Positions 15,133 to 21,136 of a DNA stretch of 21,136 nt are shown here, in pieces; positions within the stretch are counted from its first letter, which is position 1, and each line of letters begins with the position of its first letter. Position numbers and translations under genes: made by a program. The DNA is taken from positions 1-21,136 of the forward strand of contig CAZTIR010000024.1 in the NCBI GenBank assembly GCA_964613695.1, in the 5' to 3' direction. The notes below the pieces were generated by a model. It saw only the letters and a program-made list of their open reading frames with translations, searched no databases and was not told the origin of the DNA. Origin of the DNA: Pyrolobus sp964613695. GTDB lineage: Archaea > Thermoproteota > Thermoprotei_A > Sulfolobales > Pyrodictiaceae.

Positions 15133-15819
15133 TTGCGTAGGGAGTGGCCCTGGGAGCGTAGACCCGCGCTCCAAGTCGCACTAGATCTCACGAATCTCGA
15201 GGAGGCGTTGAAGATAGCCAGAGCAGCCTGGGCTAATGGAGCCGAGCTGCTCGAAGCAGGCACGCCTCTAATCAAGGCGGTGGGGGCTGAGGCTGTTAGA
15301 GCGTTGCGCAGGAACTTCCCGGACGCCGTTGTGGTGGCAGACACGAAGATAATGGATGCTGGGAGGCTTGAAGCAAGCACGGCCCTCGAGGCGGGAGCCG
15401 ATATCGTAACGGTGCTCGGCGTGGCAAGCGACGAGACGATAAGAGACGTCGTCGAGGCAGCTCACGAACACGGCGCTCTAGCCGCAGTCGATATGATAAA
15501 CCACCCGGATCCCCTCGCGAGATCGAAGAAGGTAGCAGAGCTAGGCGCCGACATCATAATACTCCATGTCGCAGTCGACGTCCAGAAGGCCAGGGGGCTG
15601 GACGCCAGGCAAGCACTACCACTAGTACCCAGGATACGCGAGGAGACGGGCAGATGGATCGCGGTCGCGGGAGGACTCAACAAGGATACAGCACCGCTAG
15701 CGGCAAAGGCGGGGGCAGACATACTCATAGTAGGCTCAGCGATCACGAAAGCAAGAGACCCGGCCAAAGCAACAAGAGAGATAATCGAGGCGCTAAAGGG
15801 GATAAAGAAGGGGCAATGA
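15133..15819 (+). CDS. hps: 3-hexulose-6-phosphate synthase
   Basis: Interconverts D-arabino-3-hexulose 6-phosphate with ribulose 5-phosphate and formaldehyde. In archaea without the oxidative pentose phosphate route, this reversed ribulose monophosphate pathway supplies pentoses for nucleotides and histidine (established for Thermococcales and others). The 228-residue protein is an OMP decarboxylase-superfamily barrel: LQVALDLTNLEEALKIA (13-29) with D18, ADTKIMDAG (69-77) holding the D-x-K-x-x-D triad (D70, K72, D75), then VAVDVQKA, VAGGLN and ILIVGSAIT at the phosphate site. KIMDAG and the EAGTPLIK strand fit hexulose-phosphate synthase rather than PyrF. TTG 15133 is the only start near the first strand; GGTG lies about eight bases upstream. 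No fused isomerase (PHI) domain is present. Confidence 0.88.
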   Translation: MRREWPWERRPALQVALDLTNLEEALKIARAAWANGAELLEAGTPLIKAVGAEAVRALRRNFPDAVVVADTKIMDAGRLEASTALEAGADIVTVLGVASDETIRDVVEAAHEHGALAAVDMINHPDPLARSKKVAELGADIIILHVAVDVQKARGLDARQALPLVPRIREETGRWIAVAGGLNKDTAPLAAKAGADILIVGSAITKARDPAKATREIIEALKGIKKGQ

Positions 15820-16039
15820 AGACCGCGCTCTGCGCCGATAGATGCGGAGCACTGAACCCGGGTCTGAGCCCCACTAAATCCCAATACCCAATAATCTATG
15901 CTGTTAGGGCGCGAGGGCCTAGACGCGGATTATGAGATCACACGCTACCCCCTGATAGCTAAGAGCGCATCTGTGCCAGGCCAGCACGTCATAAGAGACG
16001 GGCCCGTGGATTCTACAAGCCATCCTAGGAGTGAGAGGA
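15820..16039. other. Non-coding stretch between hps and 5S rRNA
   Basis: About 220 bases between the hps stop and the 3' end of the minus-strand 5S gene. I found no convincing reading frame, tRNA arms or C/D-box pair here. An imperfect hairpin, GCTCTGC with GCGGAGC (near 15828-15850), lies just after hps and may be its transcript end. The rest shows no clear structure. Confidence 0.5.
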
Positions 16040-16173
16040 GGCGGCCCGATCCCGGCTTGAGGGGGCTGCGGAGCCTCGCGGACTCCACAGCCTCCCCCAA
16101 CGCGGCCGGCTTAACTTCCGGGTTCGATATGGGCCCGGGTGTTGCCCGGCCGCTATGGCCGGGTCGGGCCGCC
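16040..16173 (-). rRNA. rrf: 5S ribosomal RNA
   Basis: The minus strand reads as a complete 5S rRNA. The ends form a perfect terminal stem, GGCGGCCCGA (5' end) with TCGGGCCGCC (3' end). Between them is the universal loop B/helix III signature, CGAACCCGGAAGTTAAGCC, at plus positions about 16106-16126, and then the helix IV/V arm with the GTTGGGGGAGGCTGTGG stretch typical of archaea. About 134 bases is in the crenarchaeal range. No 16S or 23S sequence lies beside it, which fits the separate 5S genes of Crenarchaeota. A TATA box lies at the correct distance upstream. Confidence 0.95.
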
Positions 16174-16197
16174 GTGCATCCTCTCCATCCTCCCGCC

Positions 16198-16205
16198 ATT
16201 TTAAT
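16198..16205 (-). promoter_or_regulatory. TATA box of the 5S rRNA gene
   Basis: The minus strand reads AAAAGATTAAAATGG; the ATTAAAAT core is centred about 28 bases before the 5' end of the mature 5S. Adenine-rich bases immediately upstream suit the TFB recognition element. This shows that the 5S gene is transcribed on its own. Confidence 0.7.
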
Positions 16206-16309
16206 CTTTTCGCTGCCGTCTCGTGTTACCCGGGTGATTCGAGTTTGCGCCGAGTGCCGGGGGCTTCACGGTTTAGCCGCTCGTGTAGCATAGTATACGG
16301 GAAGAGTGT

Positions 16310-17050
16310 GTGGCGGGAAGACTTAGCATCGGCGTCCGAGAGAGGGTGTTGGAGTTCCTGGCGAGGCACGGGGAGAAGGGCTATGCGGTGCTAAGGGCTG
16401 CCGTAGAGGCTACGCTATCTTCCAGTGGCTCTAGGGGGGTAAGACTGGGGGATTTCAGCTACAAGGAGGTTGTTGCGAAGCTTCGAACCTATGGGCTAGA
16501 CTATAACCCTGCTAATCTCCTGGCGCAGTTGGAGAAGAGCTACGCTATTATAGAGACGACGTACAAGAGCAGCGGGCAGCACTGGTGGAGGTTTATAGAC
16601 ATCGACGCTGTTATCGAGGCGCTCGAGGAGTACGAGAGGGGTCGCGTGGTTAACGAGAGCGTGATGGTGGAGGAGGGTGAGTGGGGCGGGCAAGAGCCTA
16701 CTATAGACGACCCGCAGGTCGAGGTTATCAGGGCTCAGATAGCGGCGCTTGACCTCGACAACCTTGTGAGAATGTTGCGCATGTTATCCTCCAAGCCGAG
16801 GCTGACGCCACAAGATCGTAAACTATTCGCTAGGATAGCCTTTAACGAGCTCGAGCTCGTAGCCACAGTACTAGAGAAGGCCCGCAGCTACCCGGACGTC
16901 TTCGAGGAGGAGATCAAGATGCTCGAGAACGTACTCCGACTCGCATCCCTAGTCGCGAGGAAGCTCATGGCAGGCAGGAGCGTGGGGGTAAGAGAGGCAA
17001 CAAGTAGAACTAGCGTAAGGAGCATTGTAAACCATGGGGCGATGACGTAA
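16310..17050 (+). CDS. Unrecognised protein with probable winged-helix N-terminus
   Basis: A 246-residue soluble protein that I cannot assign to a named family. Residues 5-30 and 45-100 look like a helix-rich DNA-binding region: an RERVLEFLARHG helix, then YKEVVAKLRTYGLDYNPANLLAQLEKSYAII and a beta hairpin ending QHWWRFID, much like the recognition helix and wing of a winged helix. An acidic linker (about 110-142) follows. The C-terminal part (145-235) is almost wholly helical and may form a coiled coil or dimer region, with a basic tail. Start is GTG 16310; no clear Shine-Dalgarno element is present. It is divergent from the 5S gene. A chromatin or transcription role is plausible but only inferred. 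Confidence 0.8.
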   Translation: MAGRLSIGVRERVLEFLARHGEKGYAVLRAAVEATLSSSGSRGVRLGDFSYKEVVAKLRTYGLDYNPANLLAQLEKSYAIIETTYKSSGQHWWRFIDIDAVIEALEEYERGRVVNESVMVEEGEWGGQEPTIDDPQVEVIRAQIAALDLDNLVRMLRMLSSKPRLTPQDRKLFARIAFNELELVATVLEKARSYPDVFEEEIKMLENVLRLASLVARKLMAGRSVGVREATSRTSVRSIVNHGAMT

Positions 17051-17132
17051 TGGCTTAGTGCTGAAGGGTGACGAGAAGCGGTCGGCGCGAGCCCCTCCAT
17101 ACTTAACCCCTCGCGGCTATACCCTGTCACCC

Positions 17133-17196
17133 GGGCGGGCAGCTCACCCGCCCTACGCCCCGGGAGCCCCGGGACGGGATGAGGGCGGGGTCCGCC
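17133..17196 (+). other. Three tandem hairpins ahead of a small ORF
   Basis: Three perfect hairpins lie side by side: GGGCGGG/CCCGCCC (17133-17139 and 17147-17153, seven-base loop), CCCGGG/CCCGGG (17159-17164 and 17168-17173, three-base loop) and GGCGG/CCGCC (17184-17188 and 17192-17196). They begin about 30 bases after an AT-rich ATACTTAA (17100-17106) and end six bases before the GTG at 17203. They could be a structured leader of that ORF, a small RNA, or the end of the preceding gene's transcript. Confidence 0.4.
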
Positions 17197-17202
17197 TGAG
17201 CC

Positions 17203-17433
17203 GTGCTCATGCTACTCCACCCCTGCATAGACGACACGGTGGGCGCATGTCTTGAAGCGTCTAAGGTGCTTAGGCTTGATGCGTGTATACCGCTCCGGAG
17301 AGGGGTAGGCGACCTAGAACCTCTACTCAAGCTCCTCGAGGTTGAGGTGATTGTAGGCGTCTGTAGGGACAGGAGGCTCATCGAGAGCCTTGCTCGCCGC
17401 TTAGTCGGGTTGAAGGGCGTGTATATACATTAG
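17203..17433 (+). CDS. Small protein of unknown function
   Basis: A 76-residue frame beginning GTG-CTC-ATG; the ATG at 17209 is an equally good start. Codon choice (AGG, ATA, CTC, GAG-rich) matches the neighbouring genes, which favours a real gene. The protein has four cysteines (C8, C16, C28, C54 when counted from GTG), an early HPCIDD motif, and alternating strands and helices (EVEVIVGVCRDRRLIESLARRL), like a small alpha/beta domain. I know no family for it. It is preceded by a block of strong hairpins and overlaps the 3' end of the convergent gene by four bases. Confidence 0.55.
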   Translation: MLMLLHPCIDDTVGACLEASKVLRLDACIPLRRGVGDLEPLLKLLEVEVIVGVCRDRRLIESLARRLVGLKGVYIH

Positions 17434-17849
17434 TCGCTCGGCAGCTCCGGCCCCCGCAGGCGAAGCATCTTTGACTGTTTTCCAGCCTCTACCAACCACC
17501 CTGCCATAATCCTCGCTACCCTCCTCGAGGCGGTTTCCGCGTCGGCTTCAAACCCGTAAGTCTCTCTAAAAGCGTCGAGCGCAGCCTCCCGGTCTATCCT
17601 CGGGAGGAAGTGCTCCACAAGCCTATCTAGGAGCTTGTCGAGGGTCTGACCCGCGCCCTCCTCCACGAGCCTGCGGAGCAGATCGAAATCCTCCCTCTTG
17701 AGGAGCGCTTCGTCAACGTCGCTTCCCCTCCTTCTCAACGCATCCCAGTACGCATAGAGGAGCGTGTAATCTGGTACAATGCTACCGTCGCCGAGTAGAG
17801 GCGGCGGAGGCTTCTCTCTCCTCCTATCACTCTGCAAGCTACGCCCCAT
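17430..17849 (-). CDS. Helical protein of unknown function
   Basis: A 139-residue soluble protein without recognised domains. After a basic, proline-rich start (DRRREKPPPPLL) it is nearly all helix, with DYTLLYAYWDALRRRG, FDLLRRLVEEG, LDKLLDRLVEHFLPRI and RRVARIMAGWLVEAG as amphipathic stretches. It has no cysteines and no signal peptide. ATG 17849 is chosen although the frame stays open to 17921: a longer form would overlap the start of the divergent surface protein gene, and a TATA-like element lies 30 bases upstream of 17849, which would give an almost leaderless message. The divergent promoter shared with the surface protein hints at joint control. Confidence 0.7.
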   Translation of the reverse strand: MGRSLQSDRRREKPPPPLLGDGSIVPDYTLLYAYWDALRRRGSDVDEALLKREDFDLLRRLVEEGAGQTLDKLLDRLVEHFLPRIDREAALDAFRETYGFEADAETASRRVARIMAGWLVEAGKQSKMLRLRGPELPSD

Positions 17850-17855
17850 AGCATT

Positions 17856-17882
17856 GTACCGGTACCACGTTACGGCTAAAAT
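17856..17882. promoter_or_regulatory. Divergent promoter with palindrome for the surface protein gene
   Basis: CTAAAATC (17876-17882, GATTTTAG on the minus strand) is a TATA-like element about 40 bases before the surface protein ATG and about 30 bases before the minus-strand ATG at 17849. Beside it is the perfect palindrome GTACCGGTAC (17856-17865), which falls near the minus-strand transcription start and could be an operator. Confidence 0.4.
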
Positions 17883-17919
17883 CGGTGTTCCCTTTACCCA
17901 CGCGACGAGGAAGACGGGC

Positions 17920-20900
17920 ATGCGAATCAGCCTCTACGCCTTACTGGCACTAGCGCTATTGCTGCTATTACCGGCTGCTTTCCCCTACGCGGTGGCGCAG
18001 GAGGCGTGGATGCAGAAGGTTGGCCTACCTCTAGACGGCTACTCCGGTAGAAACGTGTTAGTGGTGATAGTGTCCACCGGCATTAACATCAATCATCCTG
18101 AGCTTAAAGACCGGATCCTAGAAGTGGATGGGGTGCCGTGCGCCGTCGCGTTCGACTCTCAGGGGGTCATGTACACACCCTCCGGGATAACCACGACTAG
18201 CATAGGCACCACGGAGGCGCTAGAAGTGGTCAAGGTGGCTCCGCGGGTAAAGATTGCGGTGGTGGAAGTCCCGTATGTCAAGGACGCCCGGGGGCTTCCC
18301 ACAGTACCCCCCGCCGCTCTTAGAGCAGCACTCGAATGGCTCCTCAACCCAGTGGTCAACTCAACAACGGGCCTTGTGAAGTGCGACTTTGCACAGTTCT
18401 CCAGCGTTATTGTCCTACTCGGGCTACCTATATACTCCAATTACACGCTCGACCCCGGCACTGCAAACCTCCTGGAGAAGATTACTGCCAGGTATCTCGT
18501 CGTAACACCAGTTGGCGATGTAGCACCGGGAGTGATGAACGTCCTGGCGAAGAAAATCGGCGTTATAAGCGTGGGCTGGGTGCCCCTCGCAGGCGAGGTG
18601 ACGCCAAATGGGCATAGTGGGGGCTTCTGGCTAGAGAAGCCTCACGGCGAGTACCGAGACCTACCACTAGCACCCAGCTATAGCATACCCGTGAACCCCC
18701 TATCATGTAGCATAGGATATACTGTCGAGAGCGTAACGTGCAGCGAGGTTGCCGCGGCAAGGTTCGCAGGGCTGGCTGCCGTACTCGCAGAAGCATACTA
18801 CGATCTCGTGGGCGCTCCACCTCTCCCCTATCAGCTAGAACAGCTCATAAGAGCCTCGGTGCACGACTACGGCTTGCCCCTCAAAGACAGCCTCTACGGC
18901 TGGGGCGTGCCGGACGCCCAGGTGGCGTATAAACTCCTCTCCTCCAACTCGGGCTTCAGGATATGCGCGCCGGACTATGCGCGCGACACGCCAGCGCTCG
19001 TGAGCCTAGAGGCGCCCGAGGGGCTGAGGTACGGTCTCGTCCTCTATCCAGGCGAGTGTGTGAAGGTGAGAGCGCTGCCATCCACACCGTACACGATACG
19101 CGTTTACGGGCCGCCGACCCTAGACCCCGGCTACACTGTATCCATCACAGCCGCCGGCTACTATAGAAAGGTCGTGATCGTCCCTAGGCTATCCTCGACT
19201 CTAGAGGTTACGGGCAGCGTGGTTGACGAGAAGGGAGTCGCGCTAGGAGGCGAGGCTCTCATACTGCCCGGCGACCTTACGCAGGTCAACGCAATAATCG
19301 TCAATACTCTACTACACCCGCTCTACTTTGAACATGGCGAACTTAACCTGGTGCTCTCCTGGCCTTATCTCAAGAGCCTCTCTGCCGAGACGTATATACT
19401 CATAAAGCCTCGCGGGTACCTTGCAAAGCTCTACAAGCTCCCCGCTAGCCCGGGTACACTGAATCTCGGGACACAGGTCTTTGTCGAGGCGCCCTCAGTC
19501 TACCTGGTGGGCAAGGGGCCGGGAGCCGAGGAGACCGCAGACATACTACGCCTTATGGGGTTCAACGTTACGACAGGCTATAGTCCCATACCCCCACCGG
19601 ATGCTAGCGTGATAGTAGTCCACCCGAGCGCGGCGCCGCTAGCGTGGCAGGTGCAGTCGACGGGTAGGGGGGTAGTGCTCCTGGGCGCTGCTGCAGAAGC
19701 TGCAAGACGCGCCATATCATGGACTGTTGCCACCCCCTCTACAATCCTCACGGGGAGTGCAGCCTACATACCAGGATACCAGCCGTTACTCTCCAGCCCA
19801 AACTTGAGGCTCGAAACCCTCTACGGGTACTCCGCCAGCGTTGGCAGCGTGTACACCATAACCCTCTACAATATCACACTGGTGCCTAGCGAGGCCCCGT
19901 TCGTAGAACTCTACTCCTACACCAGCGGAGCCAACGGCAAGGTCGTCGAGGTCGCGTTCGACCCCCGTACCCGTGTAGCGTACGTTGCCAACCTGTGGAG
20001 CTATTGGGGTACGAGGATTGGACCCGAGGAGGTCTCTCCACGCTCTCTACTCGCCAGCGGCTCTCCTATCGCGTTCGCGGTGCTACAGCTTGCCGTTGAG
20101 GCGGCGGCGCACCCGGTGTGGATAAGTGTTGATAAGAGGGTCGTGAGGACCGGCGATAAGCTCGGCGTATCAGTGTGGGGGTGGCGTCTCCAGGTAACCC
20201 TCTGGATGGAGACCGTTCACGGGTTAGAGAGGGTAACTACGGTTAAAGCACCCTACCCCAACTACTACGCCAATGTCACTCTCAAAGTGCCTCTAGAGCC
20301 CTATGGCTCCTACAAGCTCCTAGCCAATGATAGCCTATGGGGTCTCGCAGTGGCAAGGTACAGCGTTGTGCCCTATCTCAACGCAACTCCTCGAATAGTC
20401 TATGCGGGCGGTTATGTGAGGCTCTCGGGTACGGGCTATCCCGCTAACACCACGCTACAAGTATTATTCGACGGTGTTGCAATATACTCGACACTAACGA
20501 ACCCCCTCGGCAGCTTTACTAGCATCGTGCGCGTCCCGAGCGTAGCGGAGCCGGGCAGGCACATGATATCGGTCGTGGTGAGCGGGATAGGAGCCTCTGT
20601 AGAGATAATCGTCAAGGTGCACAAGGCTCTAGAGGTTAAGGTGAGCGCCCCGCCGCTACTGCTGCCAAACATGAGCGGCGAGGGCAGCATAGTGGTGACG
20701 CTCGGGGGTAGAAGGGTTGACGCTAACGTGACGGTATACGTGTCTGGGTATACGATCAAGCCTCGGCGTATAGCTAAAGGGTTATACTTGTTCATGGTTC
20801 CCGCTCTGCCGCCAGGCTCCTACACGCTACTAGTAGAAGCGGAGTATAACTCGAGCCTCGTAGAGGCATACGGTGTCGCAGTGGCTCCTATAGCCGTTAT

Positions 20901-21136
20901 TCAGGTCCCCAGCGCACCGGAGATACTCTACTACGTCGACAAGCTTCTAGCACGGTACTACACGCTATATAATGAGAGTGTAACGAGGATAGAGAAGAGC
21001 CTCTCTAAGAATGGTGAGAAGCTCGAAACCCTCTATAACACTATATTAGCCTTGAACAAGACGTTCACACAGCTCTCCGGCAAGATCGACGAGAGGACTG
21101 AGACAGTGTTACGCAGAATTAGTAGCCTCGCATCCT
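17920..21136 (+). CDS. Exported surface protein with inactive subtilisin-like domain (3' end outside window)
   Basis: An uninterrupted frame of 1072 codons that runs off the window. Residues 1-26 are a signal peptide with a long leucine run and likely cleavage after AVA. Residues 40-345 align with the S8 subtilase fold: VVIVSTGININHPEL (48-62), KVAPRVKIAVVEV (105-117), ITARYLVVTPVGD (188-200), IGVISVGWV (213-221), EVAAARFAGLAAVLAEAY (276-293) and YGWGVPDAQVAY (326-337). All catalytic residues are lost: Asp is S52, the HGT motif is absent (about 90-93), the oxyanion Asn is D200 and GTSMA reads CSEVA. Next come beta-rich segments, a Rossmann-like stretch (about 526-600) and two Ig-like domains (about 815-993). 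From residue 1008 a coiled coil begins. Many N-x-S/T sites suggest glycosylation. GAGG at 17907-17910 supports ATG 17920. Role is probably S-layer or stalk-like (inference). Confidence 0.85.
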   Translation, partial: MRISLYALLALALLLLLPAAFPYAVAQEAWMQKVGLPLDGYSGRNVLVVIVSTGININHPELKDRILEVDGVPCAVAFDSQGVMYTPSGITTTSIGTTEALEVVKVAPRVKIAVVEVPYVKDARGLPTVPPAALRAALEWLLNPVVNSTTGLVKCDFAQFSSVIVLLGLPIYSNYTLDPGTANLLEKITARYLVVTPVGDVAPGVMNVLAKKIGVISVGWVPLAGEVTPNGHSGGFWLEKPHGEYRDLPLAPSYSIPVNPLSCSIGYTVESVTCSEVAAARFAGLAAVLAEAYYDLVGAPPLPYQLEQLIRASVHDYGLPLKDSLYGWGVPDAQVAYKLLSSNSGFRICAPDYARDTPALVSLEAPEGLRYGLVLYPGECVKVRALPSTPYTIRVYGPPTLDPGYTVSITAAGYYRKVVIVPRLSSTLEVTGSVVDEKGVALGGEALILPGDLTQVNAIIVNTLLHPLYFEHGELNLVLSWPYLKSLSAETYILIKPRGYLAKLYKLPASPGTLNLGTQVFVEAPSVYLVGKGPGAEETADILRLMGFNVTTGYSPIPPPDASVIVVHPSAAPLAWQVQSTGRGVVLLGAAAEAARRAISWTVATPSTILTGSAAYIPGYQPLLSSPNLRLETLYGYSASVGSVYTITLYNITLVPSEAPFVELYSYTSGANGKVVEVAFDPRTRVAYVANLWSYWGTRIGPEEVSPRSLLASGSPIAFAVLQLAVEAAAHPVWISVDKRVVRTGDKLGVSVWGWRLQVTLWMETVHGLERVTTVKAPYPNYYANVTLKVPLEPYGSYKLLANDSLWGLAVARYSVVPYLNATPRIVYAGGYVRLSGTGYPANTTLQVLFDGVAIYSTLTNPLGSFTSIVRVPSVAEPGRHMISVVVSGIGASVEIIVKVHKALEVKVSAPPLLLPNMSGEGSIVVTLGGRRVDANVTVYVSGYTIKPRRIAKGLYLFMVPALPPGSYTLLVEAEYNSSLVEAYGVAVAPIAVIQVPSAPEILYYVDKLLARYYTLYNESVTRIEKSLSKNGEKLETLYNTILALNKTFTQLSGKIDERTETVLRRISSLAS

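Noticed and set aside
15133..15819. Orotidine 5'-phosphate decarboxylase (pyrF)
   Set aside because: The superfamily is the same, but DTKIMDAG and EAGTPLIK are features of hexulose-phosphate synthase; PyrF has a DxKxxDIP pattern.
15895..16000. tRNA or C/D-box RNA between hps and 5S
   Set aside because: TATGAGA and CTGA are only partial matches, and no T-arm (GGTTCRA) sequence occurs in this stretch.
17130..17200. tRNA beginning GGGCGGGCAGCTCA
   Set aside because: The seven-base arm pairs with an immediate complement to make a hairpin; there is no anticodon or T arm in register.
17058..17255. Plus-strand 65-codon frame across the hairpin block
   Set aside because: Pro/Ala/Arg-rich translation through inverted repeats; the 17203 frame has better codon use and sensible protein pattern.
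17850..17921. N-terminal extension of the minus-strand helical protein (24 residues)
   Set aside because: It would overlap the surface protein start and cross the probable promoter; ATG 17849 fits a near leaderless message.

Overview
The window looks like chromosomal DNA of a hyperthermophilic crenarchaeon, most likely Desulfurococcales and perhaps the Pyrodictiaceae (inference). The sequence is GC-rich and gene-dense. Arginine is mostly AGG/AGA and ATA isoleucine is frequent. Many genes start with GTG or TTG, promoters are TATA-box type, and the 5S rRNA gene stands alone, away from 16S and 23S. No CRISPR array, insertion sequence, tRNA or attachment site was seen.

Layout. 1-525: the end of nadC. 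634-1374: a minus-strand Cas4-like protein that keeps its Fe-S cysteines but has lost its nuclease residues. 1420-3790: four overlapping plus-strand genes (DUF434/DUF5616 protein, metallophosphoesterase, six-cysteine small protein, MarC membrane protein). 3738-5661: minus-strand purD followed by a small membrane protein. 5745-7004: divergent purF, whose glutaminase half lacks its catalytic residues. 6975-8354: a minus-strand thioredoxin-fold/CcdA fusion. 8543-14560: minus-strand biosynthetic block aspS, a DUF234-type ATPase, pyrG and cimA. 14641-15819: plus-strand DUF61 protein and 3-hexulose-6-phosphate synthase. 16040-16173: 5S rRNA on the minus strand with its own promoter. 16310-17849: three unrecognised genes. 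17920 to the window end: an exported surface protein, open at its 3' end, made of a catalytically dead subtilisin-like domain, beta-rich domains and the start of a coiled coil.

Much of the window is nucleotide, amino-acid and cofactor metabolism: PurF and PurD make phosphoribosylamine and glycinamide ribonucleotide, PyrG makes CTP, CimA opens isoleucine synthesis from pyruvate, NadC makes NaMN, and hexulose-phosphate synthase supplies pentose phosphates. The most interesting signal is that three recognisable enzyme families (Cas4-type nuclease, PurF glutaminase, S8 protease) each retain their fold and structural ligands but have lost their active-site residues. I do not see a single new multigene defence system. 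The best candidates for new biology are the pseudo-subtilase surface protein, the glutaminase-dead PurF and the pseudo-Cas4 protein.
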